A stretch of DNA of 64,000 nucleotides, from positions 3,676,501 to 3,740,500 of the forward strand of contig NZ_BSDR01000001.1 of assembly GCF_027925305.1 (NCBI RefSeq), given 5' to 3'. A model generated the notes under the pieces. It saw only the letters and a program-made list of their open reading frames with translations, made no database searches and was not told where the DNA came from. The position numbers and the translations under genes are program-made. Below, piece by piece: positions 26,601 to 33,363 of this stretch. The DNA is from Desulforhabdus amnigena (lineage in GTDB: Bacteria > Desulfobacterota > Syntrophobacteria > Syntrophobacterales > Syntrophobacteraceae). Positions within the stretch are counted from its first letter, which is position 1. Every line of letters begins with the position of its first letter.

Positions 26601-27875
26601 ACCGAGCTTTTCCAATAACGAAGAGTAATTCGTCGTCGTGGTGGTTATGCCGTCGACTATCTCATTCAGCTCACCGACCGGGACGTGCAGGAATCCCCCC
26701 CCCGGCGAACTGTTGGAATACCAGGTTTCACCCACATAGTACCAGGGGATGCGCCTTCCAAAGTCGTGATATCCAAGAGCATAATCCGAATCGGTAGGTC
26801 CGAGCGACACAGGAGCAAGACCATCGGAGTAGCCTGTGGAACCATCGTCTATCCCCACTTTAGTAAGATATGGAATATATGTGTCTCCCCCTTCGTCAGG
26901 ATTATAATTCTCTGAGTAAAAAAAACCGGTTCCCTGGTTCTTTACATCATAGTAAGGATAAGCCTGTTTAACATAAATGTAATTCAAACGGTCCGTGGGA
27001 TTGGGGATGCGCTGCGCCTTCGGGTATACCAGGCTGCAATATCTGTTTCTTCGTTCGCTGTCTGTACTATAGTTGGTTATGATCTCGTCGAAATAATCGG
27101 GATCGAAGAGTTCATTGCCTTTTTTGCATCCGTCCACGCAAGCCGCTTGCTTCGCACTGTCTCCTGTCTGGCAATACTCTACGCATTCTGCCGGTGGATT
27201 GGGGCAGTAGGATTTCGGATTGTATGAAGCAAAATAAGCCGCATTGTGAAGATACCGCTTTTCAACATCGTCCTTCAATTTGTAGGTCATCAACCCTATT
27301 CTCAATTTGTCTTTGAGTTGCGTCACGAATTCTTTCAAAGCCAATCTTGCAACCAGTGACTTACCGGCAAAGGAGTAGGACCCAACCGCTCCTCCCCAGA
27401 AGTTTTCATCCATGCTGTTAGAGTTATCCAATATGATCAAAACGTTGGGCTTTATGTCGCTGCTCGCGAAGGGAGGAGAGTTGCACTGGCAGCTTATGGA
27501 GAATGTGCCGCTTGTGCTGCTGACATCATAAACATTGCTAATGATTTTAATTTTATAGTTATTTCCTGTCGACTGGTTTGATAAGATCGGCCAAATGTAC
27601 GATCCCGTTCCATCACTTCCGGTAGAAGCGGCGCTGCTTATGGTTTGAACTGGAGTGGTCCCGTCAAAAAGTTTGATCGTTACGGTTTCTCCGGGACCAA
27701 CATTCTTGTACTCCCATTGAATGGTCTGAGATGTACCTGCAAGTAAGCTTTCCCCGCCTTGAGGGGAAAGGATTTTGATGGTAGCGGATTTAGAGGGCTT
27801 TGTGGCCCAAGCCACTTTTGCAAAGCACGGAGCCAGGAAAACAATAGTCATGAGACCGATCAGGCTTCTTTTCAT
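23682..27875 (-). CDS. pilY1: PilY1-like pilus tip adhesin / assembly factor
   Basis: 1397 residues with a signal peptide (about 1-24, ending AWA). Residues 32-128 look like a Ser-Thr-rich Kre9/KNH-type beta domain (IKILSPQGGESLLAGTSQTI), unusual before a PilY1 core. A von Willebrand A domain follows with an intact MIDAS DxSxS (Asp150, Ser152, Ser154) and LIILDNSNSMDE. The C-terminal half is the PilY1 beta-propeller (VFVGANDGMLHAFKTG). Candidate Ca-binding loops are DLNGDGNLTED and DINEDGYTDF. Many Cys pairs suggest disulfides. First large gene of the cluster; its stop overlaps fimT. Expected role: pilus biogenesis, retraction control and surface adhesion. Confidence 0.92.
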   Translation of the reverse strand: MKRSLIGLMTIVFLAPCFAKVAWATKPSKSATIKILSPQGGESLLAGTSQTIQWEYKNVGPGETVTIKLFDGTTPVQTISSAASTGSDGTGSYIWPILSNQSTGNNYKIKIISNVYDVSSTSGTFSISCQCNSPPFASSDIKPNVLIILDNSNSMDENFWGGAVGSYSFAGKSLVARLALKEFVTQLKDKLRIGLMTYKLKDDVEKRYLHNAAYFASYNPKSYCPNPPAECVEYCQTGDSAKQAACVDGCKKGNELFDPDYFDEIITNYSTDSERRNRYCSLVYPKAQRIPNPTDRLNYIYVKQAYPYYDVKNQGTGFFYSENYNPDEGGDTYIPYLTKVGIDDGSTGYSDGLAPVSLGPTDSDYALGYHDFGRRIPWYYVGETWYSNSSPGGGFLHVPVGELNEIVDGITTTTTNYSSLLEKLGPTADVETANEADVQAAYMFCTASDKNTCSYIINAGLTPTAGTLQTALDYFKDETNSPIQARCQKNYIIYVTDGLPSVDESGRTGNAVTLMPTVLEKLDSLRTTITKPFAVDNNRVTYSFDVRTYVLGVGLSDSAKSQLDTMAVHGGTAVNGHAYYADDPGKLIDALSTIFSNILSQTSSGTSVSILSEKAQQGANMMQAVFYPSKKYGDSNNWLNWTGYLYDYWFYVSKTESNLREDTEQNNILDLDADYGLTFDFDTAKSQLLIQRWQDLNGDGNLTEDATVGDPITLDEVAAIWEAGELLSRRSGLDSDSDPPPPDPRKIYTVSSSNQLVEFKAANLDDFKTYLGAPGSFAGCLKGADDNATLANLVDYVRGTDIAECRNRSFSIQEGSTTNTYTWKLGDIVYSTPKVESDYKYCYDSTAQQFTSTLCTTDTQCGTSGTCKKKESVVFVGANDGMLHAFKTGILSKNKSGLSDKQAAKLEGTEFGKELWAFIPKNILPYLRCLANSDYCHLSYVDLSPHIVTMGNKRVLIGGMRLGGGTCDASQLTGIPCDAPSDTCSAISCTSWDSCFNPSNCVGLSSYFALDITDAESPQLLWEFSHPQLGYSYSGPAVIHRKVKSASGNLAEKYFVMFLSGPTSRNGTSNQTLKAFILSLDDQLKLPSNGLYVHTFGTNTKYAFGGRLFTNGLDINEDGYTDFVLFGYSDGDQKETIGAFSGGIIKLWTGDHDTTDTTPEPRSWEFKEPFYNAGQPITAKVEAMKCFNQWYVYFGTGRYFIKDDNPDHNQSNSIYGIPFLCTANDTDCSTINFGHASSTFCESLSKKAQQMAWNWPLEIPVDTGYYKERCITDPTVSSQDIVYFTTTEPTSDPCSFGGRSRIWGLNCATGEAIADETCPLYVVRNTDGAIYLQTSTGAITKISADPSNSSFTCGKTKDTDATGKTSEWIPGIPPESAPPLVPPFSLKTGKILHWIEK

Positions 27876-27924
27876 ATGAATCCTTAATCATTGCAGTTAT
27901 TTTAAGAGGCTGCACTGAAAAACC

Positions 27925-28251
27925 CTATTTAATGGATACGGCCACTAATATTCCTCTTTGAAAAAAGAGTTCCGCGATTCGCATTTTGCTGCTGTTTTTA
28001 TCCGAATTATCAATAATTTTAGTGGTGGGGTTGATCTGAAAAGCCTGGCCGTCTCGAGAATAGATGTATCCTCCCTCTATTTTATGTAGCACAATGTTTT
28101 TAACCGCCGTGTGGATGGAAGGTGCCGGTTTGGCATTGATTGCTTGAGATTTGTTCATGGGTCGAATGCCCGTTGCCTTCGTGGTAAAAGCATGAGAAAG
28201 AGATGTTAAGACAGCCAATATGAGTGTTGTGATGCACAGGGCTCTGAGCAT
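27925..28251 (-). CDS. Small exported protein beside pilY1
   Basis: 108 residues. Signal peptide of about 21 residues (ILAVLTSLSHA), then a basic linker and a C-terminal domain (VLHKIEGGYIYSRDGQAFQI ... IAELFFQRGILVAVSIK). I do not recognise a family. Position directly before pilY1 and size recall PilY2 of pseudomonads, but I see no clear sequence likeness. AAGGAG lies about 7 nt before the ATG. Likely co-transcribed with pilY1 (49 nt gap). Confidence 0.7.
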   Translation of the reverse strand: MLRALCITTLILAVLTSLSHAFTTKATGIRPMNKSQAINAKPAPSIHTAVKNIVLHKIEGGYIYSRDGQAFQINPTTKIIDNSDKNSSKMRIAELFFQRGILVAVSIK

Positions 28252-28322
28252 ATGGTCTCCTTCGAGTGCCTCTAAGTTAAAGTCCGATCAAGAGTTCAAA
28301 AAATATTTTGTATGTTGATTTC

Positions 28323-28338
28323 TTGACTTTAAAGTCAA
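28323..28338. promoter_or_regulatory. Palindrome upstream of the pilY1 operon
   Basis: TTGACTTTAAAGTCAA, a perfect 16-bp palindrome 71 nt before the small exported protein gene. The arms (TTGAC-N6-GTCAA) match the palindrome at the acs promoter (6276-6291). It may be a site for the same regulator. Confidence 0.45.
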
Positions 28339-28498
28339 CCGTTTGACGATTTTTTGCGTGGATCGGCTCTGAGCATATCAGTTCTATGTGGTTTTTATTA
28401 TTATAAAAAATCAAAAATTTTTGAATGAGTACATGGTCCGGTTGGTAGAGGTCTGAATAAGCCTTTCCGGGAATCGTTGATCCTGATGCGAAATCCCA

Positions 28499-28972
28499 TC
28501 AATCGAACAGCCATTTGTAAACGGAAAATTTCAAGGCATCTTCATTCAAGACCTTGGGAGTTTGTGTACTGGCGCTGATGATCAATTTATCCGTTTGTGC
28601 ATAGGAGTAGATTTTTCTCGTACTGGCGATTCTGTAATGGGTGGTGCTCGCGTTTTCTATGAAAAACGAATAGTATTTCAACTTGTGTGTGGTTTGAGTA
28701 CAGGCGCTGCAGGAAGCCAGACAGGCAGGGTTTGAGTTGAAGGAGGGCAGGCAGCCGATCGTTCCGGCATATCGGTTGTTGTCCAAAAGGAATTCTTCCA
28801 TCTCTATCCGGGCTGTCAACAGTTGACTTGCCGCTTCACTCTGTTTTACCCGGTTGATGTGGTTGATGTAGGCAGGGACGGCGACGGAAGCCAATATGGC
28901 CGTAATGGCAACGACGACCATGAGTTCCACCAGAGTGAATCCCTCCGTTGAAAATGTGTGACATTTTTTCAT
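28499..28972 (-). CDS. Type IV pilin, PilA/PilE-like
   Basis: 157 residues. Leader MKKCHTFSTEG then FTLVELMVVVAITAILASVA with Glu5 and the canonical N-terminal alpha helix. The C-terminal domain (about 60-157) has four clustered Cys (IGCLPSF, ACLASCSACTQ), more than the usual disulfide pair. Size fits a PilE-type minor pilin or short major pilin. No SD as strong as its neighbours. It lies 247 nt upstream of the rest of the cluster on the same strand, so it may have its own promoter. Confidence 0.88.
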   Translation of the reverse strand: MKKCHTFSTEGFTLVELMVVVAITAILASVAVPAYINHINRVKQSEAASQLLTARIEMEEFLLDNNRYAGTIGCLPSFNSNPACLASCSACTQTTHKLKYYSFFIENASTTHYRIASTRKIYSYAQTDKLIISASTQTPKVLNEDALKFSVYKWLFD

Positions 28973-29862
28973 GGGTAACCTCAGCTGTATGGATTTGCGC
29001 CCGTCTTTTTGTTTATTTGATCTGCCTGTTGCCCCTCTCCCCGTCTTCCTCGGAAAGCTCTCTCACAGATAACCGCATCACAGAGTGTGTTGCTCAGGTA
29101 TGACGTCTTCCGTGTGCGTCCCAAAAATCAGATAATAGGTTTTTGTAATTTTCATGGCCGGTTGTATGGGCTCGATGCCGCCAAATCCGTTTGAAAATCC
29201 GGATCTGTAGCTTCTTGATGGAAAAGATGCCTTTGGAATGATTGCGGGGGGCCAGGAAGAACGTATCGTGGTCGGGCCTCCCCGGCGTGCCTGTCGAAGC
29301 GGTTTGCTTTGCGATGCACATCCCTGAAGGCGCTCCATTCGCCCGGCAACCCCGCTGCCATATCCTGTGAGGATTTAGGCCAGAAGCTTTGCGCCCCAGC
29401 CTTTCGACTGGTTTGCCATTTTCAAACGAACGATATTTTCGAGGTGCTTTCCTTTAAACCACGGAGATACGGAGAACATGGAGATTTCAGTTGGAAAGTC
29501 TTTCTTCGTGTCTCCGTGGCTAATGTGACAATGTCGCATTAGTATTAAGAGCCTATCCAAAAACCTACCTCGGCAGCGGACACCCCCCTTTAATTCCCCC
29601 CTCAAGGGGGGACCAAGGGGGGTGTCGCAAAGTCCACAGGTGGTTTCTGGATAGGTTCTAAAGCAATATTTGTGCCTTCCTTTCTGTTCCATTCGATGAC
29701 GGAAAGGGACCGATTTTCGGTAAGGCTATGGTGACCGAAATTCTTTCGTATCAAAGTACTTGCATTACGAATGGACATGTCCGGTGGGAGTTCTTATATA
29801 AATAAAAGGTTTTCGTTAAGAAGATGGGGGATAGGCATATTTCAACTGTGCAGGAGGGTATC
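28973..29862. other. Gene-poor stretch with C1 and M1 repeats
   Basis: About 890 nt. Overlapping minus-strand frames at 29078-29361 show no recognised family and no SD; they may be debris. A C1 element lies at 29457-29522 and M1 copy 1 at 29547-29661. Confidence 0.5.
29547..29661. repeat. M1 element, copy 1
   Basis: 115 bp. Left end TTAAGAGCCTATCC, right end GGATAGGTTCTAA, with CTACCTCGGCAGCGG and CGCAAAGTCCACAGG arms and a CCCCCCTCAAGGGGGG core. Same structure as copies at 30563, 42492 and 48902. Confidence 0.85.
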
Positions 29863-30408
29863 ATGAGCAATAGTGAATCAGCATCTCTTGACATGTTCTG
29901 TACTGCCGTCGAAATGAAAGAAAAGAAAAAAGCATTGTACGAGGACGCCATGAAATCCTGCCCCGACCAGGTCGGAATAGAGACGTTCCGGATGCTTGTA
30001 AATGCTGAAGATGAACACCTCAAGAGCCTTCAGGCAGCCTATGAAGAGCTCAAGAAGGGGAAAATCGGCCCGGATACCTGCAAGTTTCATGCATTCGAAA
30101 GCGCCGACAAGAAAACGCTTCTCAGGAAAGTGGCCAAGGAACACGGCAAGCTTCCCAAGGCTTGTCTGGACGATGTGGTGGCCATTGAAACGGGCATGAA
30201 CCTGGAAAATGCGACCATCGAATTTTTTGAAAAAGAACTCAAACGGGCAACCGACCCCGTGGAGCGGGCATTGCTGGAGCGGATGATCTCGGAAGAGCGG
30301 GAACACTTCGTGCTCCTTGCCGACCTGAAGCTCTATTATGTGGATACGGAAAACTGGATGATGGAAAAAGGTGGCTGGAGATTGGATGGAGCAGGAGGAG
30401 CGGCCTAA
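29863..30408 (+). CDS. Rubrerythrin/ferritin-like diiron protein
   Basis: 181 residues, four-helix-bundle ferritin-like domain without a rubredoxin tail. Metal-ligand candidates are Glu in EMKEKKKALYEDA, the ExxH of NAEDEHLKSL, Glu in ETGMNLENATIEFFE, and the second ExxH of SEEREHFVLL. Such proteins act in peroxide reduction or iron handling in anaerobes. CAGGAGGG lies 5 nt before the ATG at 29863; an ATG 39 nt earlier lacks an SD. Flanked by M1 copies on both sides. Confidence 0.85.
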   Translation: MSNSESASLDMFCTAVEMKEKKKALYEDAMKSCPDQVGIETFRMLVNAEDEHLKSLQAAYEELKKGKIGPDTCKFHAFESADKKTLLRKVAKEHGKLPKACLDDVVAIETGMNLENATIEFFEKELKRATDPVERALLERMISEEREHFVLLADLKLYYVDTENWMMEKGGWRLDGAGGAA

Positions 30409-30762
30409 GAATTGTCAAGGAATGACTTGTCTGTTTTGAAGGCTCAGCGTTTGGATTCCCGCATGCTTTTGGCGGGAATCCAGAAAACCCAGGTTATTTG
30501 ATTGACACCTCGTGAAAACCTCTATCTGGAAATCTCCTATGGACTTCGGAACACCCCCCTTGGAGCCTATCCGAAAACCTACCTCGGCAGCGGACACCCC
30601 CGCTTTGTCCCCCCTCGAGGGGGAATTGAAGGGGAGTGTCGCAAAGTCCACAGGGGGGGCCGGATAGGTTCTTACCGTGAAAGTACTATGAGCTCTCGGG
30701 AACAGTCCACCATCTCCGCTTTTGGGCGGATTGAAAAAAACCTGAGTTGTGGTAAGGTCTGT
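30409..30762. other. Gap with partial and whole M1 elements before IS110
   Basis: A partial M1 (about 30525-30562, ATGGACTTCGGAACACCCCC) abuts a whole M1 copy (30563-30673). The remaining 90 nt border the 3' end of the IS110 transposase gene and probably contain that end of the insertion sequence. Confidence 0.55.
30563..30673. repeat. M1 element, copy 2
   Basis: 111 bp with ends GAGCCTATCCGAAAACC and GGCCGGATAGGTTCTT around a CCCCCCTCGAGGGGG core. More diverged than copies 3 and 4. Preceded head-on by a partial copy. Confidence 0.8.
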
Positions 30763-31983
30763 TCAGATCGCAGTGGGCAGCATATGGTACTGGCGCAAAG
30801 CCGCGATCCATCGAGGAGCATTGCGCTGAACCATCAGCTCTTTGTAATCCACCTGTGAATCTCGATAAGGTACCCTGCGACTGAGCAGAATGAAAACGAT
30901 TTTCAGAATCTTATGAGCCAAAGCAATAATGGCGCGCTTGTGTCCCCGGCGTATGACAAGCCCCGAATACTTGCTTTGGAACATGCTTTTGGTACGACGT
31001 GCGGCATTGGCCATTTCGCACAACAGTCGTCGTACATATGGGTTGCCCTTGCGAATGCGACCGCTTTTTCGCTTTCCGGCGGATTCGTTATTGCCAGGGC
31101 AGACCCCGGCCCACGAGGCCAGACGCTGTGGGGAGCCGAAGGCCTCCATGTCCAGTCCGATCTCGACGATCAACATAGCCGCACCCACGGCATCGATTCC
31201 AGGTATGGTCTGGAGAAGGTCCAGAGCCCAGCGGTGAGACTCCAGTTCAGCCAGCAATTGGGTGTCGAATCGAGCGATACGGGCCTCGAGCTCACGGATG
31301 TGCTGGAGGATTTCGCGCAGGACGAATCGATGGGCGGGAGTCAAATCGCCATCGAGTGCGTCGAGCAACTCCTCGGGAGTGGCTTTGAGCCTGGAGTTGG
31401 CAAACTCCAGCGCCTGCAGGGGTGTTCCGCCCTCGATCAAACATTCGATCATATGCCGGGCGGCTTGACCGTGAATATCACTGACCACCACGGAAAGACG
31501 TATTCCGCCATCCGTGAGGACTTTATGAAGCCTGTTCTTTTCACTGGCAAGCATCCCAACCAGCTTCTGTCTCTCACGGGAAATCAGACGGAGGTTTCCC
31601 AGTTCTTCTGGAGGAATGAAGCTCCCGCGAAGCAGGCCGCAACGGGCCAGCATGGCCAGCCAGCGACTGTCGGCCACATCCGTTTTGCGACCGGGAACCT
31701 GCTTGACGTGTCGGGCATTGACAACGGCGGCAACGATTCCCTCGCGTTCCAAGGCCGAGTAGATGCTCTTCCAGTAGATGCCCGTGCTCTCCATGACCAC
31801 AATTTCGGGGTTGGCGTCTCTGGCCCACCTGGCCAAAGCTCGCCGATCCCGCTTAAACGTACCGAAAGTCAGTGTTTCCGTGTGGATCGATCCGTCTTCC
31901 TGTTCCGCAATCAGACAGGCCGTCACATGCTTTTGATGAACATCAAGGCCTATAGCGCTCTTGTGGATCGGTTCCAGTTCCAT
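30763..31983 (-). mobile_element. IS110-family transposase gene (full length)
   Basis: 406 residues, intact. The N-terminal RuvC-like DEDD domain has Asp14 (GLDVHQKH), Glu65 (MESTGIYW), Asp102 and Asp105 (RKTDVADSRWLA). The C-terminal Transposase_20 domain has LLQTIPGIDAVGAAMLIVEIG and the serine region CPGNNESAGKRKSGR. IS110 elements lack terminal inverted repeats and use a structured bridge RNA from the flanking non-coding end. The 250 nt upstream (31984-32238) hold hairpins and are the likely place for it. The start codon lies in a 10-bp stem (31981-32030). Confidence 0.93.
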
Positions 31984-32030
31984 GTCCTCGACTCCTCCTG
32001 TAAAATGTATGTTGAGATGGCGAGGACATG
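31981..32030 (-). promoter_or_regulatory. Hairpin that would sequester the transposase start
   Basis: CATGTCCTCG and CGAGGACATG are perfect 10-bp inverted repeats. On the transposase mRNA the ATG is in the 3' arm and its SD (CAGGAGGAG) is in the loop. Read-through transcripts from outside would fold and block translation, a known way IS elements limit impinging transcription. Confidence 0.6.
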
Positions 32031-32238
32031 TTTCGAATCAACCTGCGGGTGCCCGGCACCCGTGGCCCTATTACCGTGCGCTCTCTATAGAAGCAATCCG
32101 GGGTGCGATGCGAAACAATGGGTCTCGTTAGCTGACTGGGTCCAAGCCACGTATTCACTTGCGCGACCTCGCCCTCGCCAGCTCCCTTTATACCACCTTT
32201 CATCATCAGGGGTGCCGCGAACATCTCGGCATGAACGT
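32031..32238 (-). ncRNA. Candidate IS110 bridge-RNA region
   Basis: Non-coding 5' flank of the IS110 transposase, with a GGGTGCC/GGCACCC hairpin (about 32047-32062) and further short stems. IS110-group elements express their bridge RNA from this side. Exact ends and guide loops cannot be assigned without the element boundaries. Confidence 0.3.
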
Positions 32239-32297
32239 TAGCCCCCCTCAAGGGGGGGAAGTGAATGTAGGCGCTGCCGAGGACAGGTTTTCGGCAG
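32239..32297. repeat. M1 half copy at the IS110 / peroxiredoxin junction
   Basis: CCCCCCTCAAGGGGGGG followed by GCGCTGCCGAGG and AGGTTTTCGG, matching the right half of M1. It suggests the IS110 flank meets an older M1 here. Confidence 0.5.
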
Positions 32298-32430
32298 CCT
32301 TCATGGATCAAGCCTTGTTCCTTGTCGATAAAGAGGGTATTGTGCATTATATTGATCTGCATGAGATCAACGAGAAGCCAAACATCGAGGAACCGGTCCG
32401 TGAAATGGAAAATCTTCCCAAGCGATGGAG
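32262..32430 (+). pseudogene. Peroxiredoxin (AhpC/TSA) C-terminal remnant
   Basis: The frame reads MDQALFLVDKEGIVHYIDLH then EINEKPNIEEPV. This is the C-terminal part of a 2-Cys peroxiredoxin (strand ALFLVDKEGI plus the IDLHEIN turn). The N-terminal two thirds, including the catalytic Cys, are missing. Upstream lie M1-like sequence (32239-32297) and the IS110 flank, so the gene was cut by element insertion or recombination. The frame runs on to a stop at 32497, overlapping the next gene. Confidence 0.6.
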
Positions 32431-32469
32431 TGACACGGGGAGACGGGTTAATTTTAGAAGGAAATTCAA

Positions 32470-32664
32470 ATGGCCAAAAAACAAAGGCATAAAGTGACCG
32501 GGCAGTGTCCACAATGTGCGTGTGGTGATGTGTCATTCATTCCTCCAGAGACCATGAAAGAAAAATATATCGGTCCCGAGGAGGAGATTGAAATTTTGTG
32601 TCCTTCTTGTGGGACGAAGATCAAAGGAAAGTTGATTATCGAGGAAGAAGAATCTAAGGTTTGA
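32470..32664 (+). CDS. Small zinc-ribbon protein
   Basis: 64 residues. Two Cys pairs, CPQC at about 13-16 and CPSC at about 44-47, are spaced as in a zinc ribbon. A basic N terminus (MAKKQRHK) and acidic C terminus (EEEESK) follow. AGAAGGAAA lies 7 nt before the ATG. Family not recognised; a nucleic-acid-binding or redox accessory role is possible. It is the first intact gene after the peroxiredoxin remnant. Confidence 0.6.
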   Translation: MAKKQRHKVTGQCPQCACGDVSFIPPETMKEKYIGPEEEIEILCPSCGTKIKGKLIIEEEESKV

Positions 32665-32846
32665 TGAATTCAGGATGAAAGAGGTTGCGGAGTACTCGGT
32701 CGCCGCGTTCCTTCTCTTCTTTTTTGGAAGAAAATCTTTTCAGGGAATGCGCGAATGTACCGCCGAGACCCTGCGACCGTCATCTATAAGAAGTGCGCAT
32801 GAAGTGCATTGGGCCTGTTTCAAACATTCATTGATTGGAGGGAACC

Positions 32847-33056
32847 ATGAACGGTACGACGCCTGCACATTGTCCTGGGTTGGAAAAATTTAAGAACTTG
32901 AGTTCTTTTATTTGCAAATGCCCGAATTGCGGCAAGGAAAAGGAAATTTTCTCCGATGAGTTTGACAAGCCGCATATCTGCCCAGGCTGCAAGAAGGAGA
33001 TCGATTTCACGAAGTGCACCATAGAATCTACAGCGAAAGCAGATGCTCCGCGATAA
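32847..33056 (+). CDS. Small Cys-rich (double CxxC) protein
   Basis: 69 residues. ICKCPNCGKEKEIFSDEF then HICPGCKKEIDFTKC: two CPxC knuckles typical of a zinc ribbon, plus an early CPGLEKF. TGGAGGG precedes the ATG by 5 nt. A terminator at 33127-33160 ends this unit. It resembles the gene at 32470 in design but not in sequence. Function unknown. Confidence 0.65.
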   Translation: MNGTTPAHCPGLEKFKNLSSFICKCPNCGKEKEIFSDEFDKPHICPGCKKEIDFTKCTIESTAKADAPR

Positions 33057-33126
33057 GATCCTGTTCCGAATCTTCTTTGCAAAAATTCCCGCCACCTGTT
33101 CTTCTTCCTGAACTGAAACGTCCCGG

Positions 33127-33160
33127 AAGGGAAAGGGCTAAAGCCCTTTCCCTTCATTTT
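33127..33160 (+). terminator. Rho-independent terminator
   Basis: 12-bp perfect stem AAGGGAAAGGGC / GCCCTTTCCCTT with a TAAA loop, followed by CATTTT. It lies 70 nt after the small Cys-rich protein gene. Confidence 0.8.
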
Positions 33161-33194
33161 CGAGACCTTCGAACAATTGAAATCCTCCTTTTCG

Positions 33195-33286
33195 ATCCGC
33201 AGATTGTGCAGATTTTCGCAGATTGAGAAACTTTACTATCGTGAACTGGATTTATTTAATCTGTGCAATCTGCGAAATCTGCGGAT
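33195..33286. repeat. U1 palindromic repeat
   Basis: ATCCGCAGATTGTGCAGATT on the left and AATCTGCGAAATCTGCGGAT on the right form inverted ends about 50 nt apart. The same arrangement is at 483-583. Confidence 0.7.
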
Positions 33287-33363
33287 CCATTTGGCCTGAT
33301 TTGCACCGCACCGTCATGAGGCCATGAACCATGAGCCTTTTTCTTATAAAGGGAGTAAAACCT

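Noticed and set aside
29078-29361. Three overlapping minus-strand frames.
   Set aside because: No SD, no recognised family, similar length in all three frames; most likely a GC-rich stretch or debris.
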